A DNA stretch of 64,000 nucleotides from Ohtaekwangia sp036503775 (GCA_036503775.1 DASXWH010000113.1:33907-97906), one strand, 5' to 3'. Counted from the stretch's first letter, positions 8,348-18,041 are shown. The notes: generated by a model from the letters alone, not told the origin. Program-made: numbers and translations.

Positions 8348-9676
8348 TCAGACCAGGCTTATACCTTTAATTTTCCGGTATAAACCAAGCGCATGACGGT
8401 CTGTTAATCCGGAAATGAAATCGATAATCAGACGAAGCATCAGATAGGTATTGTCGTTGGCCCTGATCGCAGATTCAATTTCCGGAGGAAGAAGCTTTTG
8501 GAGGTTTTCGTATTTCCGGGATTCTTTTTTCTGCTGCAGGTATTCACCGGCCCTGGTGAATTCTTCCAGCAGTCCGGGTAACACTTCATGACCTGAAGCT
8601 TCAATCTCTACCACATTCCGGGCTTTATAAATTTTTACCCGGGATACCTTGATGATCTGAGCCAGCGCTTCCTTTGAAGGACAGACATCTGCTAACGCTG
8701 TATCAAACTTTCCGGATAATATTTCAGTTTCATGATCGAGAAAAAGCGTGGCACATTCATCCATAAGGTCACCGATTGCCAATGCACGAAGGTATCCGAT
8801 CTTTTCCTGTTGATTACCCAGCTGATCCAGCTTGCCCAGCTTGGATTTATTTTTTGTCAGCACATTTTCAAAAAGTGACCTGGCCTCTTCGTAAGGAACA
8901 AGACCAAGACTGCAACCATCTTCGAGGTCAATAATGCTGTAACAAATATCGTCTGCTGCTTCTACCAGAAATGCCAGTGGGTGACGGTTCCAGTGTGAAC
9001 CTTCTCCCTTTATTAATTGAAGGGTCTGTGCTACTTCTGAAAATATTTCTTTCTCTGTCTGAAAGAACCCAAACTTCTTCTGGCTTCTTTTTGATTTATC
9101 ACGCGTTGGAAAAAAAGCCGGACATGGATATTTCGTAAATGCACCTAAGGTGGCGTAGGTGAGTTTTAGTCCATATTGATTTTTATTCAGGATACGGAAA
9201 CCCTGAGCGTTTCCTTCAAACTTGGTGAGGTCGCTCCATTGTTCTTCACTTACATTACTTTTAAAAGACAATCCTTGTGGATGATGCAGAAAAAAATCAG
9301 AGATCGCATCTTCACCGGCATGTCCGAAAGGTGGATTACCTAAATCATGGGCAAGCGATGCAGCGGCAACAATGGCTCCGAAATCAAACAATGAAAAGTT
9401 TTTAGCCAACAAATCATGCCGTTTCAGAATCTCTTCCCCTACACGTCTTCCCAGGGAACGGCCAACACTCGATACCTCGAGACTGTGGGTTAGCCGGGTA
9501 TGAACAAAGTCATGTTCGGGCAGTGGGTGGACTTGCGTTTTATCCTGAAGCCTTCGGAAAGGATGTGAGAAAATTATGCGGTCATAGTCCTGTTCAAAAG
9601 CACTGCGCGATTGCTCAAACGAAGTTCCCTGTTTCTGCCCTTTCCGGTCTGATGATAAAAGCTGACTCCATTCCAT
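8348..9676 (-). CDS. dgt: Deoxyguanosinetriphosphate triphosphohydrolase (dGTPase)
   Basis: 442 residues of the HD superfamily. Hydrolyses dGTP to deoxyguanosine and triphosphate in dNTP pool control. The N-terminus has the typical FEQDYDRIIFSHPFRRLQDKTQV, metal-site His in TRLTHSLEV (about 64), the HD pair in SLAHDLGNPPFGHAGE (about 110-111), and the later EAADDICYSIIDLEDG segment that completes the site. Length fits the family. It lies 37 bases after the MtfA-like gene on the same strand, which suggests a common transcript. Confidence 0.93.
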   Translation of the reverse strand: MEWSQLLSSDRKGQKQGTSFEQSRSAFEQDYDRIIFSHPFRRLQDKTQVHPLPEHDFVHTRLTHSLEVSSVGRSLGRRVGEEILKRHDLLAKNFSLFDFGAIVAAASLAHDLGNPPFGHAGEDAISDFFLHHPQGLSFKSNVSEEQWSDLTKFEGNAQGFRILNKNQYGLKLTYATLGAFTKYPCPAFFPTRDKSKRSQKKFGFFQTEKEIFSEVAQTLQLIKGEGSHWNRHPLAFLVEAADDICYSIIDLEDGCSLGLVPYEEARSLFENVLTKNKSKLGKLDQLGNQQEKIGYLRALAIGDLMDECATLFLDHETEILSGKFDTALADVCPSKEALAQIIKVSRVKIYKARNVVEIEASGHEVLPGLLEEFTRAGEYLQQKKESRKYENLQKLLPPEIESAIRANDNTYLMLRLIIDFISGLTDRHALGLYRKIKGISLV

Positions 9677-9713
9677 AAATCAAAATTACCTGCAAGGATA
9701 TTCTTTTATTCCT

Positions 9714-10559
9714 TCACGACAAAGGATCAGAAGGCAGAGATCGTGGTGAGTTGATCGTCTCCTGAAGTAAAAGCGGATCCAGATTCAGAAGCTTACTGAG
9801 AATGTCGTACAATTCAGGAATTTGCTGTTTAAAGGCTTCAGAACGCTCAAAGAAATTTTCTACCGAAACAGCAAAGAACTCGTGCACATTGGCACAGGCA
9901 TATGGACGAAAAAATGATTCACTCCAGTTTTGAGTATTGTTGCAGATGTTTTGAGCCAGTTCATCAAATTTTTCCAGCAGATGCTCATCAAAAAAATCAT
10001 CCTCATCGTTACGGATAATATTTTCCAACCGCAGGGCGTGGGCCATTTCATGCAAGCCTAAATTAATGGAGTCTGTTGGGGTAATGTATCCATCGATGAA
10101 ACTTTGCCAGGAAAGCACGATTACCCTGAATCGAGGGTTTACCTCTCCTTTGTGAAATCGTTTCGTAATAGAAGAGTAGTAGTCATTGGGGTATACCAGT
10201 ATTTTATTGAAATGCTGCAGGTAAAGATCGGGTAATCCGAATGTAAGCTGAACAGCTGAGGCTGCGATCAAAACTTTAGCCTCTATGGATACTTCATCTA
10301 CATTGCGGGGAATGAACTGTTTGCGATAGATAAAATAGCAAACCTTTCTTTCAAACTTGATCTTATTCGGTGCAGATAACTGCTGGTAAAAACGGAAGTA
10401 CTTCTGTAAAATGTCCTTGAACTGCTGAGGCACAGGAAGTACCTGGCTCCGGATCGGAGCCGCCTTCCTGCCAACCTCTTCGTAACCTTCTCCTATTTCC
10501 TTCTGATAACGATATACAAAAAGGATAATCACTCCGGAGATGACTACAAAAGCAATCAT
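9714..10559 (-). CDS. Zinc-dependent peptidase of the MtfA (M90) family
   Basis: 281 residues. One N-terminal membrane helix (residues 1-15, VVISGVIILFVY) followed by a cytoplasmic-type domain with the zinc motif HEMAH in LGLHEMAHALRLEN and downstream acidic residues (DFFDEHLLEKFDEL) that can give the third ligand. In E. coli MtfA binds the Mlc repressor and has aminopeptidase activity; Bacteroidota homologues are uncharacterised and Mlc regulation should not be assumed. Its ATG overlaps the glyS stop (TGATG, one shared base), so translation is probably coupled to glyS. Confidence 0.85.
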   Translation of the reverse strand: MIAFVVISGVIILFVYRYQKEIGEGYEEVGRKAAPIRSQVLPVPQQFKDILQKYFRFYQQLSAPNKIKFERKVCYFIYRKQFIPRNVDEVSIEAKVLIAASAVQLTFGLPDLYLQHFNKILVYPNDYYSSITKRFHKGEVNPRFRVIVLSWQSFIDGYITPTDSINLGLHEMAHALRLENIIRNDEDDFFDEHLLEKFDELAQNICNNTQNWSESFFRPYACANVHEFFAVSVENFFERSEAFKQQIPELYDILSKLLNLDPLLLQETINSPRSLPSDPLS

Positions 10560-12100
10560 CAGATTTTGCGTAAAATGTTATTGATCGAACAGGCGTCTAC
10601 TAATTTCGATTTCAGATCAGCTGTCTTGATGCGCTCCTGCTTCATGGTGTCGCGATCACGGATGGTCACCGTATCATCTTCGAGTGTTTGGTGATCGATG
10701 GTAATGCAGTACGGTGTTCCGATCGCGTCCTGTCTGCGGTAGCGTTTTCCGATCGCATCTTTTTCCTCATAGAAGCAGCGTAAATCGTACTTCAGCTCAT
10801 TCATGATGGCTTCAGCTTTTTCAGGAAGCCCGTCTTTCTTGGTCAATGGAAGTATCGCCACTTTATGAGGAGCAAGCGGGGCCGGAATGCGAAGCACTAC
10901 GCGTTCACTGCCATCCTCCAGTTTTTCTTCGGTATATGATTTGGCCAGAACAGAAAGGAACATGCGGTCCAATCCAACTGAAGTCTCTACAACATAAGGA
11001 ATGAATGACTGATTCGTTTCTGAATCGAAGTACTGCAGCTTCTTGCCTGAATACTTTTCATGATTTTTCAAATCGAAATCAGTGCGGGAGTGAATGCCTT
11101 CCAGCTCGCGGAATCCCATCGGGAAATTAAACTGAATATCACAGGCTGCGTTGGCGTAATGAGCCAGGTTAAGGTGATCATGGAAACGATAATTTTCAGT
11201 TCCCAGACCCAGGGCCTGATGCCATTTCATTCTCTTTTCTTTCCAGTACTCGTACCATTTCATCTCTTCACCAGGTTTGATGAAGAATTGCATTTCCATT
11301 TGTTCGAATTCACGCATCCGGAATATGAATTGCCGCGCAACGATCTCATTGCGGAATGCCTTGCCGATCTGAGCAATACCAAACGGAATTTTCATACGGC
11401 CGGTCTTCTGCACGTTCAGGAAGTTTACAAAAATACCTTGCGCAGTTTCCGGACGGAGATAGATCTTGTTGGCGTCTTCAGCCAGCGAGCCAATTTCAGT
11501 AGAGAACATCAGGTTGAACTGGCGTACGTCTGTCCAGTTTTTTGTTCCGGAAATCGGATCCGTGATTTCCAGGTCTACAACCAATTGCTTCATGGCTACC
11601 ATGTCACCGCTACCCATCGCTGCCTTCAGGCGTTCATTGATATCATCAATCTTCTTCTGGTATTCGAGGACGCGCGCATTGGTGCTGACAAACATGGCAC
11701 GGTCAAAGTTTTCAAACCGCTTGGCTGCTTTCTCCACTTCCTTTTCAATTTTCTCTTCCAGCTTTTCGATAACACCTTCAATCAGCTGATCGGCCCGGAA
11801 ACGTTTTTTAGAATCCTTGTTGTCGATCATCGGATCATTGAATGCATCTACGTGTCCGGAGGCTTTCCAGGTAGTAGGGTGCATAAAGATGGCAGCATCG
11901 ATGCCCACAATGTTATCGTGGAGGAGGGTCATGAACTTCCACCAATACTCTTTAATATTATTTTTCAGTTCCGCCCCGTTCTGCCCATAGTCATATACTG
12001 AGCTGAGGCCGTCATAAATTTCACTGGATGGAAAAACAAACCCATACTCCTTGGCATGGGCAATTACATTTTTGAAAAGGTTGTCTTCTTGAGCTGCCAT
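10559..12100 (-). CDS. glyS: Glycyl-tRNA synthetase, alpha2 type
   Basis: 513 residues. Class II synthetase joining glycine to tRNA-Gly. Characteristic pieces in order: GFVFPSSEIYDGLSSVYDYG, motif 2 region FRNEIVARQFIFRMREFEQMEMQFF, GFRELEGIHSRTDFDL, PYVVETSVGLDRMF, and the anticodon-binding domain from LAPHKVAILPL to the end with RYRRQDAIGTPYC. This is the single-chain eukaryote/archaea-like type, not the alpha2-beta2 type. The ATG at 12100 (MAAQEDNLFK) is preferred over an upstream one at 12133 because a TATCTTTG promoter box lies between them. Confidence 0.96.
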   Translation of the reverse strand: MAAQEDNLFKNVIAHAKEYGFVFPSSEIYDGLSSVYDYGQNGAELKNNIKEYWWKFMTLLHDNIVGIDAAIFMHPTTWKASGHVDAFNDPMIDNKDSKKRFRADQLIEGVIEKLEEKIEKEVEKAAKRFENFDRAMFVSTNARVLEYQKKIDDINERLKAAMGSGDMVAMKQLVVDLEITDPISGTKNWTDVRQFNLMFSTEIGSLAEDANKIYLRPETAQGIFVNFLNVQKTGRMKIPFGIAQIGKAFRNEIVARQFIFRMREFEQMEMQFFIKPGEEMKWYEYWKEKRMKWHQALGLGTENYRFHDHLNLAHYANAACDIQFNFPMGFRELEGIHSRTDFDLKNHEKYSGKKLQYFDSETNQSFIPYVVETSVGLDRMFLSVLAKSYTEEKLEDGSERVVLRIPAPLAPHKVAILPLTKKDGLPEKAEAIMNELKYDLRCFYEEKDAIGKRYRRQDAIGTPYCITIDHQTLEDDTVTIRDRDTMKQERIKTADLKSKLVDACSINNILRKI

Positions 12101-12106
12101 AAGCGG

Positions 12107-12114
12107 CAAAGATA
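12107..12114 (-). promoter_or_regulatory. Putative -7 promoter element of glyS
   Basis: TATCTTTG on the minus strand, matching TAnnTTTG, 6 bases before the glyS ATG. If used, transcription would start almost at the start codon, giving a very short or absent leader. The position also argues against the upstream in-frame ATG at 12133. No -33 box is evident. Confidence 0.4.
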
Positions 12115-12178
12115 ATATTAGTCCACAGTCCACAGTCGGACTGACAATAGATTTTTAGTGCATTACTATTAACACTTG

Positions 12179-13468
12179 TTAGTAGGGGAGTATAACGGTG
12201 AATTCAGAACCCTTTCCGTAGACCGATTCAAATTGGATTGAGCCGTTTAGCTTTTCAACCGTTTCTTTTACGATGTATAAACCCAGCCCGGAGCCTTTGG
12301 AGTTTTCGGTGGCCCGGTAGAACATTTCAAAAATTCGCGGAAGGTGTTCTTCCGGAATGCCTATACCATTGTCAGCAACAGAAAGCTTGTAACCCTTAGG
12401 TGAAGTTGATGCTCCTATCCGGACAAAGGAACTTTCTTTACTGTTGTCACTGTACTTAATCGAATTACCCACAAGGTTATTCAGTATGACTGCTAACCGT
12501 GAATGATCTGTACACCATTGCAGATCAGGCGTGATGTCTACGTTAATATCGATGGGTCGTTGAGTGCTGGAATATTTCAGACCATCCAGTACACTTTCTA
12601 CCGTGTTTAAGACGGAGATATTTTCCTTCTGTACAGACGTTCTGGAGTTTCGTGAAAAATCGATGATATCGTGAATGAACTGATCCAGCCGGTGTACCCG
12701 TGAGTTTATCAGAAGCAAGCACTTTTCTATTTCTTTTGGGTCGTTGGTATGTCGTGCCAGGTTGGTCAATCCAAGAATGGAAGTAAGCGGTGCACGCAGA
12801 TCATGTGATGCACTGTAAACAAACCGGTCCAATTCGTCATTGGCTTTTTGAAGGGCTTCGTTCTGAGCTGTGATTTCCTGCTGTTTGATCTTGAGTTTCT
12901 CTTCAGACATGTAGTTTAACTTCACCATAAGATGAACCACAATACTGGCAGCTATAGTCCCCATTACAAAATTGATCAGTTGATTAGACCGGATGTAGTA
13001 TTCCGGGTATGTAGAATCAGGCAGCAAAGAATAGCCGGTTGAAAAACCAAAAATAAATAAGGCAACCGTGATGCCTGTGACAGCAATAGCAATCCATCGT
13101 TGCTGATAGCCGAAAAGGGCAAAGGCACTGATGGAAATAATGATATAGTAGAAATGTGTGTCCGTTTCAAAATGTGACTGAGAAGCAAATAAAAAAACAA
13201 TCAATATTACCGTGATGAGAAAAACCAACTTGCCAAGCATGTGCATTCCTTTTCTATTCACCAGCAGACTCACTGTGCTGCCCGTCATCAATAATAGATA
13301 GGCAAAGAGCGAGTCTTCAATTGACAGGATGGTATTATAAATCAGGTAGAACGAACTGATTGCCATACACAGCAAAGACAGATAGCCCACCAGCAGAGCC
13401 CGTTTTGAATCGGAGTCTGATGGGATAATTAAATCTTTTCGTACAATGATGTGCCGGAGGAGGGTCAT
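12179..13468 (-). CDS. Orphan multi-pass membrane histidine kinase (tandem copy 1)
   Basis: 429 residues. Six or so hydrophobic helices fill residues 22-182 without a periplasmic sensor domain, followed by a coiled coil (190-215), HisKA with SASHDLRAPLTSILGL (His about 222), N box NLVGNSIKYSD, G1 DNGIGIPEEH and G2 GSGLGLYIVKE. It ends TVILPY, the usual end of HATPase domains. It lies 16 bases after a paralogue of the same design, clearly a tandem duplication. No receiver gene adjoins. The sensing helices probably respond to membrane or small-ligand signals; unknown. Confidence 0.9.
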   Translation of the reverse strand: MTLLRHIIVRKDLIIPSDSDSKRALLVGYLSLLCMAISSFYLIYNTILSIEDSLFAYLLLMTGSTVSLLVNRKGMHMLGKLVFLITVILIVFLFASQSHFETDTHFYYIIISISAFALFGYQQRWIAIAVTGITVALFIFGFSTGYSLLPDSTYPEYYIRSNQLINFVMGTIAASIVVHLMVKLNYMSEEKLKIKQQEITAQNEALQKANDELDRFVYSASHDLRAPLTSILGLTNLARHTNDPKEIEKCLLLINSRVHRLDQFIHDIIDFSRNSRTSVQKENISVLNTVESVLDGLKYSSTQRPIDINVDITPDLQWCTDHSRLAVILNNLVGNSIKYSDNSKESSFVRIGASTSPKGYKLSVADNGIGIPEEHLPRIFEMFYRATENSKGSGLGLYIVKETVEKLNGSIQFESVYGKGSEFTVILPY

Positions 13469-13484
13469 GGCTTCGTATGAGCGG

Positions 13485-14765
13485 TTATCCTTTGGGTAAC
13501 TTGACTGTAAATGTAGACCCTATACCGGGGGCCGATTCAAGGTGAATCGATCCGGCTAATTTGGAAAGCGTTTCTTTCACAATATAAAGTCCGAGTCCGG
13601 ATCCTTTAGACTGTTCGTTACCACGGTAGAACATGTCATATATTTTATAATGAAGCTCGGGTGCTATTCCCTGCCCATTGTCCTCTACTTTCAAATAGAA
13701 CACACGGCCATTGGTTTGATGCTTTAACCGGATAAAACGATCGTCTTTGCGGGAGTCGTGGTATCGCATGGCATTGGATATCAGATTGCTCATGATAATA
13801 CGCAGGCGATTCTTATCGGTTTCAATAACCTGTCCTTCGGGGATGTCAATCTCGAAATTAATATTAGACGCGTCAGGAGAGTACCGAAGGCTTTCCCAGA
13901 TTTCGCGAGCCATTTCCGAAAGGTCTATTTTCTCACGAATGATCTCCAGACGATTATTGCGGGAGTAATCGGTAATATCTTTAATGAATTTGTCGAGTGA
14001 GTGCACCCGGTCTTTCATCATTCCCAGGTATCGTTTTGCTTCTTCCGGATTTTGCGTATGCGCAATAATGTTGATTAGTCCCAGCACCGAAGTAAGTGGC
14101 GCACGCAGATCATGTGAGGTGCTGTATACAAACCGGTCAAGTTCGGTATTGGTTTTTAAAAGCATCTCGTTGCTTTGCAGCAACTGAATATCATTGTAAT
14201 GATTCAGACTTATGAGCAGGTACACGCCCATGGTAGATGCGGGTAACGCAAATGTGAAGTTGATTATAGCCGAAAGCAACATCATGTCTTCCGAATATTC
14301 ACGCCTCGGAAGGATGCTGAAATCAACAAAATAGGCGAGCGCAAATAATACATAGGTAAACGTTGCAAAAAGTATGGAGAACAATCTTTGCTTGTAGTTG
14401 AATACAGCAAACGCGGCAATCGCATTTACGATAAAGAAAGCAAATGTGCCTGTTCCCAATGATTCGCTGGACGCAAAAAGATAAACAACAATATTGATGG
14501 TAGGAAGCAGGAAATAATTGGCCATGCAATGGTCTCCCTGGCGGTGAATGAAAATGGATAAGCCAAGAAAGAAAATACCTGTGACATAAACCGGGAGTGT
14601 GCCATAGCTGCCAATGACCAGATCGAACAGAAAAAAGAAACTCAGGAATGCTATTCCCATTAAAGCAAACTGGCCCGACAGCATTACCTGTTTGTATTGG
14701 CTCCAGGATTCTATGTATTTGTCTTCACCAATGATGAGGTTTCGAATCTTTTTCTTCAGCACCAT
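13485..14765 (-). CDS. Orphan multi-pass membrane histidine kinase (tandem copy 2)
   Basis: 426 residues, same architecture as the following gene: about six helices (30-188), coiled coil, HisKA with STSHDLRAPLTSVLGL (His about 218), N box NLISNAMRYHD, G1 DNGQGIAPE, G2 GSGLGLYIVKE. The catalytic halves of the two paralogues are much more alike than their membrane halves (for example TELDRFVYSTSHDL versus DELDRFVYSASHDL), so the input domains have diverged and may sense different signals. It is the first gene of the minus-strand run that continues into glyS. Confidence 0.9.
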   Translation of the reverse strand: MVLKKKIRNLIIGEDKYIESWSQYKQVMLSGQFALMGIAFLSFFFLFDLVIGSYGTLPVYVTGIFFLGLSIFIHRQGDHCMANYFLLPTINIVVYLFASSESLGTGTFAFFIVNAIAAFAVFNYKQRLFSILFATFTYVLFALAYFVDFSILPRREYSEDMMLLSAIINFTFALPASTMGVYLLISLNHYNDIQLLQSNEMLLKTNTELDRFVYSTSHDLRAPLTSVLGLINIIAHTQNPEEAKRYLGMMKDRVHSLDKFIKDITDYSRNNRLEIIREKIDLSEMAREIWESLRYSPDASNINFEIDIPEGQVIETDKNRLRIIMSNLISNAMRYHDSRKDDRFIRLKHQTNGRVFYLKVEDNGQGIAPELHYKIYDMFYRGNEQSKGSGLGLYIVKETLSKLAGSIHLESAPGIGSTFTVKLPKG

Positions 14766-14955
14766 ATCAACCTACTATTTCGATTACAAAAGTAGTTGGG
14801 TGTCCTTATATAGATTCTGGCATAACACAGTCAACTATATTCATGCAAGATTTTTGTTGGATTTGAAGAAGATTGGTCTTGCGTTGCTGAATTTTTATCT
14901 GCTAACGTTGCCGTTAATCGAAAATCTGCCCTGGAGCCCTGCAGAGCTAATCGTG

Positions 14956-14983
14956 TTGTCTTGAAATAAAATCAATATCTTTC
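14956..14983 (+). promoter_or_regulatory. Putative promoter of the Usp-antiporter pair
   Basis: TTG at 14956-14958 is followed after 17 bases by TATCTTTC (14976-14983), one base off the TAnnTTTG -7 consensus. The Usp ATG is at 14992. The whole 226-base gap 14766-14991 separates divergent genes and holds no ORF of note; a short CTACT/AGTAG inverted pair lies near 14772-14795. Confidence 0.4.
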
Positions 14984-14991
14984 CTCACTTC

Positions 14992-15876
14992 ATGATTTCA
15001 TCTTTCAGAAAAATCGGTGTTGCCATAGCCTTTTCACCCCGTATTAAAGCGGTGCTGTCAGAAGCCGCACGCTTTAAAAAGATGTGGAATGCCGAGCTGG
15101 TACTGATCCATGTGGGCGACCACGGAGAACATCAGGAAAGCGTACTTCAAAACCTTTTGCACGAAACCAGTCTTTCCGGTCTGAATGATGTGAAAGTTTT
15201 CTGGCTGAAAGGTAAACCTGCAGAGCAGATTCTGGCTACCTGCAAAAAGGAAGGTGTTGATTTGCTTCTGGCGGGAGCATTAAAAAAAGAAAATCTGCTG
15301 AAGTATTATCTGGGAACTATTGCCCTGAAAATTTTGCGCAAGGCAGATTGTTCCGTGCTTATGCTCACCGATCCTTCTGAAACACCTCAACCCTTCCGGA
15401 ATATTGTTGTAAATGCAGAAGACAGCCCGTTTGTTGAAGATGCGCTGGCTACTGCCTGTTTTATTGGTATCAAGGAAAATGCCATGTGGCTGCATGTGGT
15501 CAGGGAAATTAAAATGTATGGCCTTACCATGTCAGCCGCTGAACAGTGTTCAGAAGAAGAATATGATCACCTTCGTCAAAACCTGGTGAAAGAAGAAGTT
15601 GATAACGTTGAAAAAATATTGACCCGCATTCCCCATGAGAGCTTAAAGGTGAACATCAAACTGGTTTCCGGGAAATCGGGCTTTGAGCTATCCAAATTTT
15701 CACAACGCAAGCATGCAGATCTGTTAGTGATAGGTGGCTCCCCTCGGAAGTTTTCATTTTTTGATCGAGTATTTCCGCATGATCAGGAGTACATTTTTGC
15801 TGACCTGCCTTGTAATATCCTGGTAGTTCATCCCCGTAAAGCGAGCGAATTAAGAAAGGAGGCAAATCATGGTTAG
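14992..15876 (+). CDS. Universal stress protein with two UspA domains
   Basis: 294 residues. Two tandem UspA-like alpha/beta folds: the first about 4-138 (start FRKIGVAIAFSPRIKAVLSEA, with a GTIALKILRKADCSVLML end) and the second about 139-285 (start FRNIVVNAEDSPFVEDAL, containing HADLLVIGGSPRK and ending LPCNILVVHP). The G-x-x-A/S tails resemble ATP-binding Usp loops but are degenerate. The gene overlaps the antiporter by 8 bases, so the Usp probably modulates or senses through that transporter; such Usp-antiporter pairs are common. Mechanism is inference. Confidence 0.88.
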   Translation: MISSFRKIGVAIAFSPRIKAVLSEAARFKKMWNAELVLIHVGDHGEHQESVLQNLLHETSLSGLNDVKVFWLKGKPAEQILATCKKEGVDLLLAGALKKENLLKYYLGTIALKILRKADCSVLMLTDPSETPQPFRNIVVNAEDSPFVEDALATACFIGIKENAMWLHVVREIKMYGLTMSAAEQCSEEEYDHLRQNLVKEEVDNVEKILTRIPHESLKVNIKLVSGKSGFELSKFSQRKHADLLVIGGSPRKFSFFDRVFPHDQEYIFADLPCNILVVHPRKASELRKEANHG

Positions 15877-17098
15877 GTTGGGTCACGCTGATATTGTCCA
15901 TCTTCTCGTACAATTAGCAGTGATGCTGATTGTAGGAAGAATGTTCGCGGAGATCGCGCGCAAATTCAAACAGCCAGCGGTGATCGGTGAACTGATAGCG
16001 GGGATATTACTCGGTCCAACCATATTAGGCATGATACAGCCGGAGTGGTTCCATACACTTTTCCCTGTTCCGAGTGGCGCAGGTACTGTATTATCCGGAA
16101 TGGTGCAGGTGGCTGTCGTGATGCTGTTATTTATTGCCGGACTTGAAGTTGATCTTCATATTGTATGGCAACAGGGTAGACAGGCAATTTCAACCAGCTT
16201 TATTGGTTTGATAATTCCATTCATGCTGGGTTTTATCTTTCCTTACTTCTTTCCTGAATTTTTTGGTATTGCGGATACACATGCTCACCTGATCTTTGCG
16301 CTGTTCATGGGTACTGCTATGGCTATCTCGGCTTTGCCTGTAATTGTCCGCATTCTGATGGACATTAATTTGTTCAAATCCCGAATGGGGTTGTTGGTCG
16401 TAGCCTCTGCCATGGTAGACGATGTCATCGGCTGGATGATCTTTTCAGTGATTCTGGGAATGATCGGAAAAGGAAGTGATATACCGGTATGGAATACAGC
16501 ATTACTTACCTTGACTTTTGCTGCATTCATGCTAACGATAGGCCGTGGAATGCTTAACCGCATGTTACCCTGGGTGAACAGAAAACTCGCGTGGCCTGGA
16601 GGTGTGCTTTCACTTTCGCTCGCACTTTGTTTTCTCGCTGCCGCGTTTACAGAATTCATTGGCATTCATGCTATCTTCGGTGCATTCATCATGGGTGTTG
16701 CCTTAGGTGATTCTGAACATTTCTCGGAACGTGCCAAAGAAATTGTTCATCAGTTCATCAATAATATTTTTGCACCCCTCTTTTTTGTTTCCATCGGATT
16801 ACGGGTAAACTTCTTCACCAACTTCGATTTCTTTTTAACCCTGGCGATCATCGTAATTGCCTTTGCGGGTAAAATCGTTGGTGCAGGTTTAGGTACGCGT
16901 CTCGGTGGTTTCAGCTGGAAAGAATCGCTTGCAGCCGGGTTTGGATTGAATGCCCGCGGAGCTATGGAAATTATTCTTGGTTTGATCGCATTGGAAAATG
17001 GACTGATCAATGAGAAGGTATTTGTCTCCCTTATTATTATGGCGCTTGTTACCAGCATGTCCAGCGGACCGCTGATGAAGTGGAGTTTGAGGAAATGA
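15869..17098 (+). CDS. Cation:proton antiporter (CPA2/KefB-like)
   Basis: 409 residues, about 12-13 membrane helices. Opens with VHLLVQLAVMLIVGRMFAEI and the family segment QPAVIGELIAGILLGPTILG; also MFVDD-like AMVDDVIGWMIFSV (Asp pair expected for ion binding) and LNARGAMEIILGLIALENG near the C-terminus, typical of CPA2 exchangers. No cytoplasmic RCK/TrkA domain. Predicted to exchange Na+ or K+ for H+ across the inner membrane; ion not decidable. It overlaps the Usp gene by 8 bases and, unusually for this phylum, has an AAAGGAGG ribosome binding site about 6 bases before the ATG. Confidence 0.92.
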   Translation: MVRLGHADIVHLLVQLAVMLIVGRMFAEIARKFKQPAVIGELIAGILLGPTILGMIQPEWFHTLFPVPSGAGTVLSGMVQVAVVMLLFIAGLEVDLHIVWQQGRQAISTSFIGLIIPFMLGFIFPYFFPEFFGIADTHAHLIFALFMGTAMAISALPVIVRILMDINLFKSRMGLLVVASAMVDDVIGWMIFSVILGMIGKGSDIPVWNTALLTLTFAAFMLTIGRGMLNRMLPWVNRKLAWPGGVLSLSLALCFLAAAFTEFIGIHAIFGAFIMGVALGDSEHFSERAKEIVHQFINNIFAPLFFVSIGLRVNFFTNFDFFLTLAIIVIAFAGKIVGAGLGTRLGGFSWKESLAAGFGLNARGAMEIILGLIALENGLINEKVFVSLIIMALVTSMSSGPLMKWSLRK

Positions 17099-17105
17099 TT
17101 TTCAC

Positions 17106-17924
17106 CTAACGACTAATACCCTTCGCTCTTTCCCAATACACATCCATTTCCGCTAAGGTCATCTCACCCATTTTTTTACCGTCTTTTGCCGATTCTGATT
17201 CCAGGTATTGAAAGCGCTTGATGAATTTTTTATTGGTGCGCTCCAGGGCTTCTTCCGGATCGATATTGATGAAGCGTGCATAGTTAACAAGCGAGAAAAG
17301 CAAATCACCAAATTCAGCCAACGCTTTTTCTTTGTTGATGGCTTCGTTTGATTCGGCATTGAATTCTTTTTTAAACTCCTGCATTTCTTCTTCTACTTTC
17401 TCCCACACCTGTTCTTTCTTTTCCCAATCGAAACCTACTCCCCGTGCCTTGTCCTGTATACGAATAGCTTTCACCAGAGCAGGCAATGATTTTGGCACAC
17501 CTTCCAGAACGGACGTGTTACCCGTTTTTAATTTAATCTTTTCCCAATTTGTTTTTACAGTTTCCTCATCATCAGCCACCACATCACCATAAACATGCGG
17601 ATGGCGTTCTATCAGTTTTTCACAAATGGCATTTAAAACATCAGCGATGTCAAATGCTTTTTTTTCGGACGCGATTCGCGCATAAAAAATATTGTGAAGC
17701 ATCAGATCGCCCAGTTCTTTCTTTACCTCGTTGAGATTACCTTCCAGAATGGAATCGGAGAGCTCATATGTTTCTTCGATCGTCAGGTGCCGCAGGCTTT
17801 CTAAGGTTTGTTTTTTATCCCAGGGGCAATTTTCGCGGAGCTCATCCATGATGGTAAGCAGCCGGTCAAAGGCTTTCAATTTGGCTTCACGGTTTACATC
17901 GGGTTGGGAAAGTATTTTTTTCAT
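17106..17924 (-). CDS. mazG: Nucleoside triphosphate pyrophosphohydrolase MazG
   Basis: 272 residues. Hydrolyses (d)NTPs to NMP and pyrophosphate as house-cleaning. Two MazG domains: the first has LRENCPWDKKQTLESLRHL, EETYELSDSILEG and KKELGDLMLHNIFYARIA with the EExxE / ExxD metal residues; the second carries EKVEEEMQEFKKEF and ALAEFGDLLFSLVNYAR. RHPHVYGD and NWEKIKL between them are hallmark linker pieces. Length matches E. coli MazG (about 263). Convergent with the antiporter, stops 7 bases apart. Confidence 0.95.
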   Translation of the reverse strand: MKKILSQPDVNREAKLKAFDRLLTIMDELRENCPWDKKQTLESLRHLTIEETYELSDSILEGNLNEVKKELGDLMLHNIFYARIASEKKAFDIADVLNAICEKLIERHPHVYGDVVADDEETVKTNWEKIKLKTGNTSVLEGVPKSLPALVKAIRIQDKARGVGFDWEKKEQVWEKVEEEMQEFKKEFNAESNEAINKEKALAEFGDLLFSLVNYARFINIDPEEALERTNKKFIKRFQYLESESAKDGKKMGEMTLAEMDVYWERAKGISR

Positions 17925-18041
17925 ACTGAAAAAATTCTGAAATGATTTGAGGTCAATCTACAATCTAATTTCAGTAATCAAAACGACTGTTTACCGGCAT
18001 TTAGTTCTGTTATCTGATCGTGCTACTTTATCTTTTCTTTC

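Noticed and set aside
11060..12001. 313-residue plus-strand ORF over glyS
   Set aside because: Antisense shadow of a conserved synthetase; its length comes from codon bias of the true gene.
12121..12145. GTCCACA direct repeat near the glyS promoter
   Set aside because: Two short tandem copies only; could be chance or simple slippage, no evident function.
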